Positions 1-7,173 of a stretch of 61,391 nucleotides of DNA are shown here, in pieces; within the stretch, counting starts at the first letter, position 1; each line of letters opens with the position of its first letter. A program made the translations under genes and the position numbers. The DNA is taken from positions 1-61,391 of the forward strand of contig DATNBR010000058.1 in assembly GCA_035571875.1 (NCBI GenBank), read 5' to 3'. This stretch comes from Parafrigoribacterium_A sp035571875. Its GTDB lineage: Bacteria; Actinomycetota; Actinomycetes; Actinomycetales; Microbacteriaceae. The notes under the pieces were generated by a model, which was given only the letters and a program-made list of their open reading frames with translations, did no database searches and was not told the origin of the DNA.

Positions 1-19
1 CCCAACCTGCAGAGGTGAG

Positions 20-856
20 TCAGGCACCGGCGGCAAGCTCCCGCGCTCGAGCGAGGGCCGCGGAGGTCGCACGGTCGAACAGGTGCTTCACTCCACCCTG
101 CTCGAGCTCGGCGATCGCCCGTTCGGTCGTTCCCTTCGGGCTCGTCACCTGCCGACGCAGTTCCTGCGGTGAGCGACCGGATGCCGCGAGCAGCTCCGCC
201 GCGCCGAGGAACGTTCCGTTCACCATGGTCGCAGCCTCGCTCGCGCTGAAGCCCAGGTCGACCGCGGTGCGGGTGAGCTCCTCGATCAGATAGAAGACGT
301 AGGCGGGGCCGGACCCCGAGATCGTGCTGAGCGCGTCGATCTTCGACTCCGGCACCACGACGACCTCGCCCACGGTGGCGAACAGGGCGGATGCGAGCGC
401 CAGGTCCTCGGCGCTCGATCGCGTCCCCGCGCTGAGGCCGGTGACCCCGCGCCCGACGATCGCCGGCGTGTTCGGCATCGCGCGCAGCACCGCGACCGAG
501 GACGGAAGCGCGGCCTCAAAGGTCTCGATCGTCACCCCGACCGCCACGCTCACGACGACGGTGCCGGGGTCGAGTGCCGGGCCGATCTCGCGCAGCAGTT
601 CCGGCACCACCTGCGGTTTGACCGCCACGATGACGAGCCGGGCGCCCGCGACCGCGGCGAGGTTTGCGGCCGGGTCTTGTTGCGTGGCGTAGCTGAGCAC
701 AGCATCCGACCGCAGCAGTGCTGCCTTCTCCTCGGTGCGGTTCGTCACGCGAATGCCGCCATCGACGGTGACACCGGGCTGCAGCAGGCCGCTGAGGATG
801 GCGCCACCCATGGAGCCCGCGCCGAGAATGGAGATGGCTGGCAAAGTGGTCTGCAT
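20..856 (-). CDS. proC: Pyrroline-5-carboxylate reductase
   Basis: The 278-residue product should reduce 1-pyrroline-5-carboxylate to proline with NAD(P)H, the last step of proline synthesis in the cytosol. An N-terminal Rossmann loop reads GAGSMGGAILSGLL (residues 12-25), and the C-terminal dimerisation domain carries the family signature SGSGPAYVF. Length is normal for ProC. The ATG at 856 follows a weak AGGA about eight bases upstream. The gene is divergent from the metal transporter at 931, with only 74 bases between them. No partner proline genes are seen. Confidence 0.95.
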   Translation of the reverse strand: MQTTLPAISILGAGSMGGAILSGLLQPGVTVDGGIRVTNRTEEKAALLRSDAVLSYATQQDPAANLAAVAGARLVIVAVKPQVVPELLREIGPALDPGTVVVSVAVGVTIETFEAALPSSVAVLRAMPNTPAIVGRGVTGLSAGTRSSAEDLALASALFATVGEVVVVPESKIDALSTISGSGPAYVFYLIEELTRTAVDLGFSASEAATMVNGTFLGAAELLAASGRSPQELRRQVTSPKGTTERAIAELEQGGVKHLFDRATSAALARARELAAGA

Positions 857-918
857 CGTTCAATCCTGCCCCTAGTTCCCGCGGGCGGCCAACCGGGGGT
901 AGGGACTTGTGCGCATCC

Positions 919-931
919 TAGAATTGGTGCA
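919..931 (+). promoter_or_regulatory. -10 box of a leaderless transcript (CDF gene)
   Basis: TAGAAT at 919-924 lies six bases before the ATG at 931, which puts the expected transcription start on the start codon. No Shine-Dalgarno sequence is present. Inference from spacing only. Confidence 0.5.
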
Positions 932-1893
932 TGAGCACTTCTGGCGGTAATAAGGCGATCGTTGCGGCCCTGCTTGCGAACCTCGGTATCGCGATCACGA
1001 AGTTCCTCGCGTGGTTCTTCTCGGGTTCGGCCTCCATGCTCGCCGAGGGCGTGCACTCGCTCGCGGATACCGGTAACCAGTTGCTCCTGCTTCGCGGTGG
1101 CAGGGCCGCGCGCAAGGCGGCAGACAAAGAGCACCCGTTCGGATACGGCCGCGAGCGCTACGTCTATGCGTTCGTGGTGTCGATCATCCTGTTCAGCGTC
1201 GGTGGCGTGTTCTCCGTCTACGAGGGCGTCGAGAAGCTACAGCACCCGCACGAACTCGAGAACGCCTGGCTTCCGGTGCTCGTGCTGCTCATCGCCATGG
1301 TCCTCGAAGGCTTCTCCCTGCGCACCGCGGTCAAGGAGTCGAACCACTCCCGCGGCAAGCAAAGCTGGTTGCAGTTCATCCGACACGCGAAGGCACCGGA
1401 GCTTCCCGTCGTGCTGCTCGAAGACGTGGCCGCGCTCACCGGCCTCGTGTTCGCCTTCCTCGGCGTCGGCCTCAGCGTGATCACAGGCAACACCGTCTTC
1501 GATGCGATCGGCACACTCTTCATCGGCGCCCTGCTCGTGCTCGTCGCGGTCATCCTCGGAGTCGAGACCAAGAGCCTGCTGGTCGGGGAGGGGGCGAGTT
1601 CGGCCGATGTCGTGCTCATCCGCGACGCGATCAACGCTGAGGAATCGGTCGAGGCGCTCATCCACATGCGCACGCTCTACCTCGGACCCGACGAACTGCT
1701 CGTCGGCGCCAAGGTCGCCTTCGCGAGCAAGAAGAAGCTTGCGGATGTCGCTACCGCGATCAATTCCCTCGAAGCCAGAATCCGCGAGGCCGTTCCGATC
1801 GCGCGCGTCATCTTCATCGAGCCCGACGTCTATGTGGCGAGCGCGGACGGCAGCGTGAGCACGGAGGCGATCATCATCAAGGCTTCCGACTGA
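931..1893 (+). CDS. Cation diffusion facilitator (CDF) family metal transporter
   Basis: A 320-residue membrane protein of the CDF family, which exchanges Zn2+, Fe2+, Co2+ or similar divalent metals for protons and usually exports them. Membrane segments are visible at about residues 10-30, 78-98, 113-130, 165-185 and 190-212. The metal-site helices carry EGVHSLADTGNQ (39-50) and LLEDVAALTG (162-171), the positions where CDF proteins place their His/Asp ligands, although the second helix has Glu-Asp. A C-terminal ferredoxin-like cytosolic domain follows from about residue 215. Metal specificity cannot be told from the sequence. It has no obvious operon partner and appears leaderless. Confidence 0.9.
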   Translation: MSTSGGNKAIVAALLANLGIAITKFLAWFFSGSASMLAEGVHSLADTGNQLLLLRGGRAARKAADKEHPFGYGRERYVYAFVVSIILFSVGGVFSVYEGVEKLQHPHELENAWLPVLVLLIAMVLEGFSLRTAVKESNHSRGKQSWLQFIRHAKAPELPVVLLEDVAALTGLVFAFLGVGLSVITGNTVFDAIGTLFIGALLVLVAVILGVETKSLLVGEGASSADVVLIRDAINAEESVEALIHMRTLYLGPDELLVGAKVAFASKKKLADVATAINSLEARIREAVPIARVIFIEPDVYVASADGSVSTEAIIIKASD

Positions 1894-1914
1894 CGGGTCT
1901 CTCGCGCGCGCACG

Positions 1915-2382
1915 CTAGCGACGCGCCTCGAAGAACTCGCGCAGCACGGAGCCGCATGCCTCGGCCTCGACCCCTGCGATCACCTCGACGCGATGCGGGA
2001 GTCGTCGGTCGCGCAGCAGGTCGTTGACGCTTCCGGCCGCTCCGGCCTTGTCATCCCAGGCGCCGAACACCACACGGGGAATTCGAGCGTTGAGGATCGC
2101 GCCCGCGCACATGCTGCACGGCTCGAGCGTCACCACGAGGGTCGTGTTCTCCAGGTGCCAGGTGCCGGTGGTGCGGGCCGCCTCCCGAATCGCGAGGATC
2201 TCCGCGTGGGCGGTCGGATCCCCGGTCTTCTCCCGTTCGTTGCGTCCACGGCCGATCGGGGCACCCGCGGCATCGAGCACGAGCGCCGCGACCGGAACGT
2301 CGTTGGTCTCGACGGCGAGACGGGCGTCGTCGACGGCGGCGAGCATCCATTCGCTGTAGTGCACCTGCACGTGACCGGTCAT
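1915..2382 (-). CDS. tadA: tRNA-specific adenosine deaminase / nucleoside deaminase
   Basis: A 155-residue zinc deaminase. The HAE motif (His59, Glu61) and the PCSMC motif (Cys89, Cys92) give the full zinc site and proton shuttle. TadA turns A34 of tRNA-Arg(ACG) into inosine so that one tRNA reads CGU, CGC and CGA; a tRNA-Arg(ACG) gene lies at 38106-38178 in this window. A good Shine-Dalgarno (AGGAGG) precedes the ATG. The start region is shared with the divergent upp gene: only 26 bases separate them. A free cytosine or guanine deaminase is a less likely alternative. Confidence 0.9.
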   Translation of the reverse strand: MTGHVQVHYSEWMLAAVDDARLAVETNDVPVAALVLDAAGAPIGRGRNEREKTGDPTAHAEILAIREAARTTGTWHLENTTLVVTLEPCSMCAGAILNARIPRVVFGAWDDKAGAAGSVNDLLRDRRLPHRVEVIAGVEAEACGSVLREFFEARR

Positions 2383-2396
2383 CGCACCTCCTGAAG

Positions 2397-2408
2397 TAGA
2401 TTGAGCCT
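2397..2408 (+). promoter_or_regulatory. -10 box of leaderless upp, overlapping the tadA leader
   Basis: TAGATT at 2397-2402 ends six bases before the upp ATG at 2409. The same 26 bp holds the Shine-Dalgarno of the divergent tadA gene on the other strand, so the upp promoter is embedded in the tadA leader. Confidence 0.5.
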
Positions 2409-3044
2409 ATGCGAGTCCACGTTGCCGACCACCCCCTCATCACGCACAAGCTCACGGTGCTGCGCGACAAGACCACCCCGTCGCCCACGTTCCGTGCGCT
2501 CGCCGAGGAGCTCGTGACCCTGCTCGCCTATGAGGCGACGCGCAACGTTCGCGTCGAACCTGTCACGGTCGAGACCCCGGTCTCGCTCGCAAAGGGCCTC
2601 GCCATCAGCCAGCCGCGACCGCTCGTGGTTCCCATCCTGCGCGCCGGGCTCGGGATGCTCGAGGGCATGGTCAAGCTTGTTCCGACCGCGGAGGTCGGCT
2701 TCCTGGGCATGGTGCGCGACGAGTCGACGCTGCAGCCGACGATCTATGCGGAGCGACTGCCCGACGACCTGTCGAACCGCCAGTGCTTCGTGCTCGACCC
2801 CATGCTCGCCACCGGCGGCTCGCTCATCGCGGCGATCGACTACCTGCTCGAGCGCGGCGCCGTGGACGTGACCGCGGTGTGCCTCATCGGTGCGCCGGAG
2901 GGCCTCGCGGCGGTCGAGAAGGCGACGGCTGGTCGCGATGTGACCATCGTTCTCGGAGCGCTCGACGAGCGACTCAACGAGCTCGGCTACATCGTTCCTG
3001 GCCTCGGCGATGCGGGCGATCGCCTCTACGGCACCGTCGAGTAA
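2409..3044 (+). CDS. upp: Uracil phosphoribosyltransferase
   Basis: A 211-residue cytosolic salvage enzyme making UMP from uracil and PRPP. The PRPP-binding loop reads VLDPMLATGGSLIAAI (about residues 127-142). The N-terminal HPLITHKLTVLRDK stretch and the C-terminal uracil-binding GLGDAGDRLYGT region are typical of the family. Length is normal. The gene appears leaderless. Confidence 0.97.
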   Translation: MRVHVADHPLITHKLTVLRDKTTPSPTFRALAEELVTLLAYEATRNVRVEPVTVETPVSLAKGLAISQPRPLVVPILRAGLGMLEGMVKLVPTAEVGFLGMVRDESTLQPTIYAERLPDDLSNRQCFVLDPMLATGGSLIAAIDYLLERGAVDVTAVCLIGAPEGLAAVEKATAGRDVTIVLGALDERLNELGYIVPGLGDAGDRLYGTVE

Positions 3045-3057
3045 GTGCCCCCGTGGC

Positions 3058-3087
3058 TTGACATCCGGCGTCACACTGCCCGATAGT
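3058..3087 (+). promoter_or_regulatory. Sigma70-type promoter of the Cys-rich micro-ORF
   Basis: TTGACA at 3058-3063, an 18-base spacer, then GATAGT at 3082-3087. The -10 ends seven bases before the ATG at 3095, so the transcript would begin at or next to that start codon. Confidence 0.6.
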
Positions 3088-3094
3088 TGGGTCT

Positions 3095-3196
3095 ATGACT
3101 ACCGATTCGCGCGCCCTGACCTCTCATGAGGACCGTGGGGATGCCGGCATGATGATGCCGCGCAGCGCTGTCGTGTGTTGTCGAATGTGTGCCTAA
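3095..3196 (+). CDS. Leaderless Cys-rich micro-ORF, candidate leader peptide (33 aa)
   Basis: An open frame of 33 codons directly downstream of a strong promoter, read from an ATG with no Shine-Dalgarno. The product ends in SAVVCCRMCA, with three cysteines among the last six residues. Short leaderless ORFs ending in Cys-rich tails are known in actinobacteria as cysteine-responsive attenuators; here the ORF is about 155 bases upstream of a winged-helix gene that has its own Shine-Dalgarno. That it is translated and regulatory is inference. No homologue of the whole peptide is recognised. The rest of the 3045-3351 gap shows no other gene. Confidence 0.55.
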   Translation: MTTDSRALTSHEDRGDAGMMMPRSAVVCCRMCA

Positions 3197-3351
3197 TCGG
3201 CCAATCCTTGTCGAGCCTCTGCCGTGTCGCGGCTGAAGCTCCCGGGCGTCGCTCCTCATAGCGAACGGCATCCGCACCCGCACGACCCGCAGTACCGAAG
3301 GATCACACCCTCATCATTAGAGGCCCTTCACCCCATACAAGGAATTCACTG

Positions 3352-4092
3352 ATGTCTCTTGCAACCACCGATCTCGTTCGTCCGTCGGCGGCTTCGCACG
3401 CCGGTCACCTCGCTGCGGCGAAGCCGGCCACCGAGCCCACGACCCCGGATGCGGCCGCCGCGCACGCTCCTCGCCTCCGGGCCGTGCCCTCGGGCACCGA
3501 GGCCCGCGGCTTCGTGCTGTACGTCGGCGTCGATGAGCTGAAGGCTGCGGCTGCCGGCACCGACCTCGGCCACATCGTCGAGGCGCTCAAGAAGCTCACC
3601 GCCGAACTCGTTCCCGCGGCCGAGACCTACGCCGCTGTCGCACTCGCTCCAGAGGGGGCCGGCGGCCGAGACGTGGATGTCGTGCGGCTCGCCCTGCAGG
3701 ACCCTTCCGCCCTCGCCAAGCACCGCCAGCAGTCCGAGCCGGAGGAGGAACTGCGCCGCGGTGGCGTCGTCGTCGACCTCTCGCGCAAGCGTCTCATCCT
3801 CGACGACGAGACCGCCGCCCTCACCTACAAGGAGTTCGAGCTGCTGCAGTATCTCGTTCTGCGCGAGGGCCGCACGATCGACCGTGCCGAGCTGATCGCA
3901 TCCCTATGGTCGGTCGGTGACGACGACGTGCCCAACGAGCGCACGATCGACGTGCACGTGCGCCGCCTGCGCGCGAAGCTCGGCGCCTACGAAGACATCG
4001 TGCGCACGGTGCGCGGCGTCGGCTACCGCTTCGACCGTCACGCGGATGTCTCGGTGCGACACGCGAGCGCGCCCAGCCCCGACATCTTCTAG
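3352..4092 (+). CDS. OmpR-type winged-helix DNA-binding protein without a canonical receiver domain
   Basis: A 246-residue protein. Residues about 140-232 form an OmpR/PhoB-like winged helix (LTYKEFELLQYLVLREG, then ERTIDVHVRRLRAKLG and VRTVRGVGYRF). The N-terminal half (about 45-120) is a small alpha/beta stretch that lacks the Asp pocket of a receiver domain, and the first 45 residues are Ala/Pro-rich and probably disordered. No histidine kinase lies nearby, so it may respond to something other than phosphorylation. AAGGA precedes the ATG. It is probably controlled by the Cys-rich micro-ORF upstream. Confidence 0.8.
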   Translation: MSLATTDLVRPSAASHAGHLAAAKPATEPTTPDAAAAHAPRLRAVPSGTEARGFVLYVGVDELKAAAAGTDLGHIVEALKKLTAELVPAAETYAAVALAPEGAGGRDVDVVRLALQDPSALAKHRQQSEPEEELRRGGVVVDLSRKRLILDDETAALTYKEFELLQYLVLREGRTIDRAELIASLWSVGDDDVPNERTIDVHVRRLRAKLGAYEDIVRTVRGVGYRFDRHADVSVRHASAPSPDIF

Positions 4093-4144
4093 GCTTCTCG
4101 CTCTGCTGTGAGCAGAATCCGTTCGGAGGCGGTCGCGTTCTGTT

Positions 4145-4155
4145 TAGGGTGAACC
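4145..4155 (+). promoter_or_regulatory. -10 box of a leaderless transcript (ClgR/PopR-like gene)
   Basis: TAGGGT at 4145-4150 ends five bases before the ATG at 4156. No Shine-Dalgarno is present. Confidence 0.4.
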
Positions 4156-4515
4156 ATGGCTGAGATCATGGGAATCCACTCGACCCGCACACAGCAGGGC
4201 GGCCGCAAGGCGACGACTCCGGAACGCCTGTGGCGCGACGTATTGGGCGAACGGCTTCGGTCGCTGCGCCTGAACCAGGGGGAGACGCTGGTCGAGACCG
4301 CGATCCGCGCGGGTGTATCGCCGCAGTACCTCTCGGAGGTCGAGCGAGGGCGCAAGGAGCCGTCCAGCGAGATGATCGCCGCGATCGCGGGCGCCCTCGA
4401 CACGACGCTCGTCGACCTGACGGCGCGTGTCAGCGAAGAGCTGCGACGCCAGGCGCCACAGCAGACAGCCCCTCGCACCGCGGATCAGGGGGCCGTGCTG
4501 CTCCTCGCCGCGTAG
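4156..4515 (+). CDS. ClgR/PopR-like XRE-family activator of clp genes
   Basis: A 119-residue helix-turn-helix protein (HTH at about residues 31-86, with GVSPQYLSEVERGRKEPSSE). It faces two clpP genes on the opposite strand, with 8 bases between the ends. In Streptomyces the related regulator PopR activates the clpP3-clpP4 operon and is itself degraded by Clp through two C-terminal alanines. This protein also ends in LLLAA, an SsrA/PopR-like degron, so the same feedback is likely. Function is inferred from family, neighbourhood and the tail. Confidence 0.8.
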   Translation: MAEIMGIHSTRTQQGGRKATTPERLWRDVLGERLRSLRLNQGETLVETAIRAGVSPQYLSEVERGRKEPSSEMIAAIAGALDTTLVDLTARVSEELRRQAPQQTAPRTADQGAVLLLAA

Positions 4516-4523
4516 GCAGGTTT

Positions 4524-5165
4524 CTACCGAGTCATCGTGAGGGCGCTCACCTCGGGCGCCGACACGGCGGCATCCGCAGGTCGCCCGCCCAGGATGTGGT
4601 CCACGAGTCCGTATCGAACGGCCGCCTCGGCGGTGAAGACACGGTCGCGGTCGGTGTCGTTGCGCAGGGCCTCCACGCTCTGACCCGTGTGTGCGGCGAG
4701 GATCTCCTCGATCTCTGCCCGCACTCGCACGACCTCGTCCGCCTGCAGAATGAGATCCGGCACCGTGCCCTGCCCGCGCGCGGCCGGCTGGTGCAGCACG
4801 ACCCGGGTGTGCGGCAGCACCGCTCGCCTGCCTGCGGCGCCCCCCGCAAGCAGTACGGCGCCTGCCGCGATCGCCTCACCCACGCAGGTGGTCGCGACGG
4901 GAGCCTGGATGTACTGCATCGTGTCATAGACGGCGAGCATCGCCGTCATGTCACCGCCCTCGCAGTTGATGTAGAGGTTGATCTCCTGCCCGGAACTGTC
5001 TGCCTCGAGGTGCAGCAGTTGGGCGATCAGAGCGTTGGCGACGCCGGAGTCGATGGCGGTGCCCAGGTAGATGATGCGCTCGCTGAGCAGGTGAGAGTAG
5101 ACATCCATGATCCGCTCGCCGCGCGGATGCTGGGCGATCACGTTCGGAATCGTATAGCTGCTCAT
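4524..5165 (-). CDS. ClpP-family subunit lacking the catalytic serine (ClpR-like)
   Basis: A 213-residue ClpP-fold protein. The active-site segment reads VGEAIAAGAVLLAGG (95-109). Aligned with the family G-x-A-x-S-x-G pattern, the nucleophile position is Ala100 (codon GCG) instead of Ser. His125 (VVLHQP) and Asp174 (TDRDRVF) are kept. It should therefore fold and pack into the ring but not cleave peptides by itself. It overlaps the upstream clpP by four bases (ATGA), so the two are co-translated and probably form a mixed tetradecamer. Catalytically dead Clp subunits are known elsewhere (ClpR in cyanobacteria and plastids). Confidence 0.85.
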   Translation of the reverse strand: MSSYTIPNVIAQHPRGERIMDVYSHLLSERIIYLGTAIDSGVANALIAQLLHLEADSSGQEINLYINCEGGDMTAMLAVYDTMQYIQAPVATTCVGEAIAAGAVLLAGGAAGRRAVLPHTRVVLHQPAARGQGTVPDLILQADEVVRVRAEIEEILAAHTGQSVEALRNDTDRDRVFTAEAAVRYGLVDHILGGRPADAAVSAPEVSALTMTR

Positions 5166-5776
5166 GCCGTGACGCCCAGCCCGATGTGGTGCTTCCTGAC
5201 CGCCATCACCTGATCGAAGGAATCGACGATGTGGTCGATGAAGCCGTAGTCGAGGGCCTCGGCCGCCGTGTACCAGCGGTCATGCAGGGAGTCCTCAAAG
5301 ACGCGCTCCACCGGTTGGCCGGTGTCCTCGGCGATCAGGCCGAGCACCACGTCCCTGGTATGCCGCAGATCGTCCGCCTGCAGCTCCACCTCCACCGCCG
5401 AGCCGCCGATCCCGGCCGATCCCTGGTGCAGGAGCACCCGACCGTGGCGCAGCGCGAACCGCTTGCCTCTCGTTCCGGCCGAGAGCAGGAATTGCCCGGC
5501 GCTGCAGGCCAAGCCGAGCGCGAGGGTCGCAACATCGCAGGGAATGAGCCGCATCACATCGCGGATGGCCAGCATCGAGGCGACAGAGCCGCCGGGAGAG
5601 TGGATCCACAGCGCGATATCGCTGTGCGGGTCTTCGGCGGCGAGGGTGAGCAGTTGCGTCGCCAGCAGCGTTCCATTGTCATCGTCGAGTACGCCGTCGA
5701 GCACGAGGATGCGCTGGTGAAGCAGTTGCTGTCGTGCGCGTTCCGTGAAGAGCGGGGCCTTGTCGTCCTGGGTCAT
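5162..5776 (-). CDS. clpP: ATP-dependent Clp protease proteolytic subunit, active type
   Basis: A 204-residue ClpP with an intact triad: Ser92 (GLACSAGQ), His117 (VLLHQ) and Asp166 (LHDRW). It supplies the peptidase chamber used with ClpX or ClpC. It is the first gene of a two-gene operon with the serine-less paralogue at 4524-5165, and a ClgR/PopR-like regulator faces the pair. It resembles the second clpP pair (clpP3/clpP4 type) of Streptomyces rather than the essential clpP1-clpP2-clpX locus, since clpX is not adjacent. Confidence 0.9.
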   Translation of the reverse strand: MTQDDKAPLFTERARQQLLHQRILVLDGVLDDDNGTLLATQLLTLAAEDPHSDIALWIHSPGGSVASMLAIRDVMRLIPCDVATLALGLACSAGQFLLSAGTRGKRFALRHGRVLLHQGSAGIGGSAVEVELQADDLRHTRDVVLGLIAEDTGQPVERVFEDSLHDRWYTAAEALDYGFIDHIVDSFDQVMAVRKHHIGLGVTA

Positions 5777-5847
5777 GCTTTCTATCCTGCGCCAGCACCG
5801 CTCGGAGCTGTGGGTCGCGCTGCCAGCAGCAGCACTGCCAGCAGCAG

Positions 5848-5885
5848 CGAGGGCCGGAACGATCCGCAGATCGCCCCGGCCCTCG
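5848..5885 (-). terminator. Hairpin after the ABC substrate-binding gene
   Basis: A perfect 10-bp inverted repeat, CGAGGGCCGG at 5848-5857 and CCGGCCCTCG at 5876-5885, follows the stop of the binding-protein gene. There is no U-run, which is common in high-GC actinobacteria. The clpP promoter must lie between here and 5777; no clear ClgR-type operator was recognised. Confidence 0.45.
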
Positions 5886-5904
5886 TCATACTGCTCTGTT
5901 CAGA

Positions 5905-7173
5905 TCAACCCCACGATTCGGCGGTGGCGTAACCCTTGCCGTTGTACTTCTGCACCTGCACCTTGGCCACGGCAGGCTTGCCGTCCACCGTGGTGTCGAT
6001 GGTCGAGCCCGGGAGCATGAACGGGGCTTCGAAGCCCTTGATGCTCCGCAGCGCCTTCATGAACGAGGCTCGCGTGGGCTGTTCCATCTTCATGAACGCC
6101 TGCTCGAGGGTCGCGGCACCGATCCAGCTCCACACGCAGTGCGGGAACGCAGGAACACCGGACTGCTTGGTGTACTTCGCGATCGCGGCAAGGAAGTTCT
6201 TGCCTGCGTCACTCGCCTGGAAGACCGGGCTCGACGACGACTCCGAGAATGCCACGGAGTAGATCCCGGGGAATGCGGAACCGCCACCGGGCTGCAGGAT
6301 CGCGACCGGACTCGACGTGTTCGACGGCAGGAACCAGCTGGGCAGCCACTTGAGCTGCTGCGCCTTCTGGAGTGCCGAGATCACGAGCGGGGTGATCGAC
6401 ATCGCATTGAAGAAGACGTCTGCCTTCGTCGCCGCGAGTTCGGTGAGCTGCGCGTCGACCGAGGTATCCGTCGCCTCGTAGCTCAGCTTCTTGACGATCG
6501 TGACGTTAGACGAACCCTTGAGCGCATCCTCAAGTCCCTCGACATAACCCTTGCCGTAGTCGTCGTTCTGGTAGAGCACCGCAACCGTGTGCTTGTCCTT
6601 CGATGACGCGAGCAACTCGCCGAACGCTTCGCCCTCCTGCGAGTAGGTCGGCACCAGTCCGATCTGCTCCGGGCTCTGCTTGGTGTCGCTGAAGATCGGG
6701 TCACCGGTCTGCACGAGCACCTGCGGCACCTTCTCGCTGATAGCCGCTTCACGCCAGGCGCGGTTCGTCGGCGTTCCGAGGCCGAGGCCGGCGGCGAAGA
6801 CGCCGTCGGAGACCATCTGCTGGAAGTTCGCGAGAGCCTTCTGCGGGTCGTAGCCATCGTCGTACGACTTGATGTTGATCTTGCGGGTCTTGCCGTCTCC
6901 GAACTTGATGCCGCCCTCGTCGTTCTTCTCACCGAAGTAGGCGAGTGCGCCATCCACCGTGCAGTTACCCGGGCCTGCTGTGGCTCCGGTCAACGGGCTG
7001 GTGATGCCGAAGGTCAGCGATGTGTCGGTGATCCCCGGGCTCGCCTTGGCATCGTTGCCCGGCGTGCTGCCTCCGCCATCGCGAGAACATCCCGTGAGGG
7101 TGAGCGCGAGTGCGGCGACCGAGGTCATCGCGACGACGCCTATGAAGCCGCGTGATCTTTTTCGAATGTTCAT
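5905..7173 (-). CDS. ABC transporter substrate-binding lipoprotein, branched-chain amino-acid/aromatic-acid type
   Basis: A 422-residue Peripla_BP_6 (LivK-like) protein. The start at 7173 was chosen because AAGGA lies just upstream and a lipoprotein signal follows (n-region MNIRKRSRG, lipobox LTGC with Cys29). The mature protein contains the family features LTFGITSPLTG and AVLYQNDDYGKGYVEG. Its ATG overlaps the stop of livM (ATGA), so it is the last gene of the five-gene operon. Binding proteins of this family often take aromatic acids (4-hydroxybenzoate, vanillate-like) as well as Leu/Ile/Val; next to the aromatic island, an aromatic ligand is a fair inference. Confidence 0.85.
   Translation of the reverse strand: MNIRKRSRGFIGVVAMTSVAALALTLTGCSRDGGGSTPGNDAKASPGITDTSLTFGITSPLTGATAGPGNCTVDGALAYFGEKNDEGGIKFGDGKTRKINIKSYDDGYDPQKALANFQQMVSDGVFAAGLGLGTPTNRAWREAAISEKVPQVLVQTGDPIFSDTKQSPEQIGLVPTYSQEGEAFGELLASSKDKHTVAVLYQNDDYGKGYVEGLEDALKGSSNVTIVKKLSYEATDTSVDAQLTELAATKADVFFNAMSITPLVISALQKAQQLKWLPSWFLPSNTSSPVAILQPGGGSAFPGIYSVAFSESSSSPVFQASDAGKNFLAAIAKYTKQSGVPAFPHCVWSWIGAATLEQAFMKMEQPTRASFMKALRSIKGFEAPFMLPGSTIDTTVDGKPAVAKVQVQKYNGKGYATAESWG

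Noticed and set aside
3071..3283. Minus-strand frame of 70 codons in the gap before the winged-helix gene
   Set aside because: No ribosome site or motif; the plus-strand micro-ORF with a clear promoter explains the region better.
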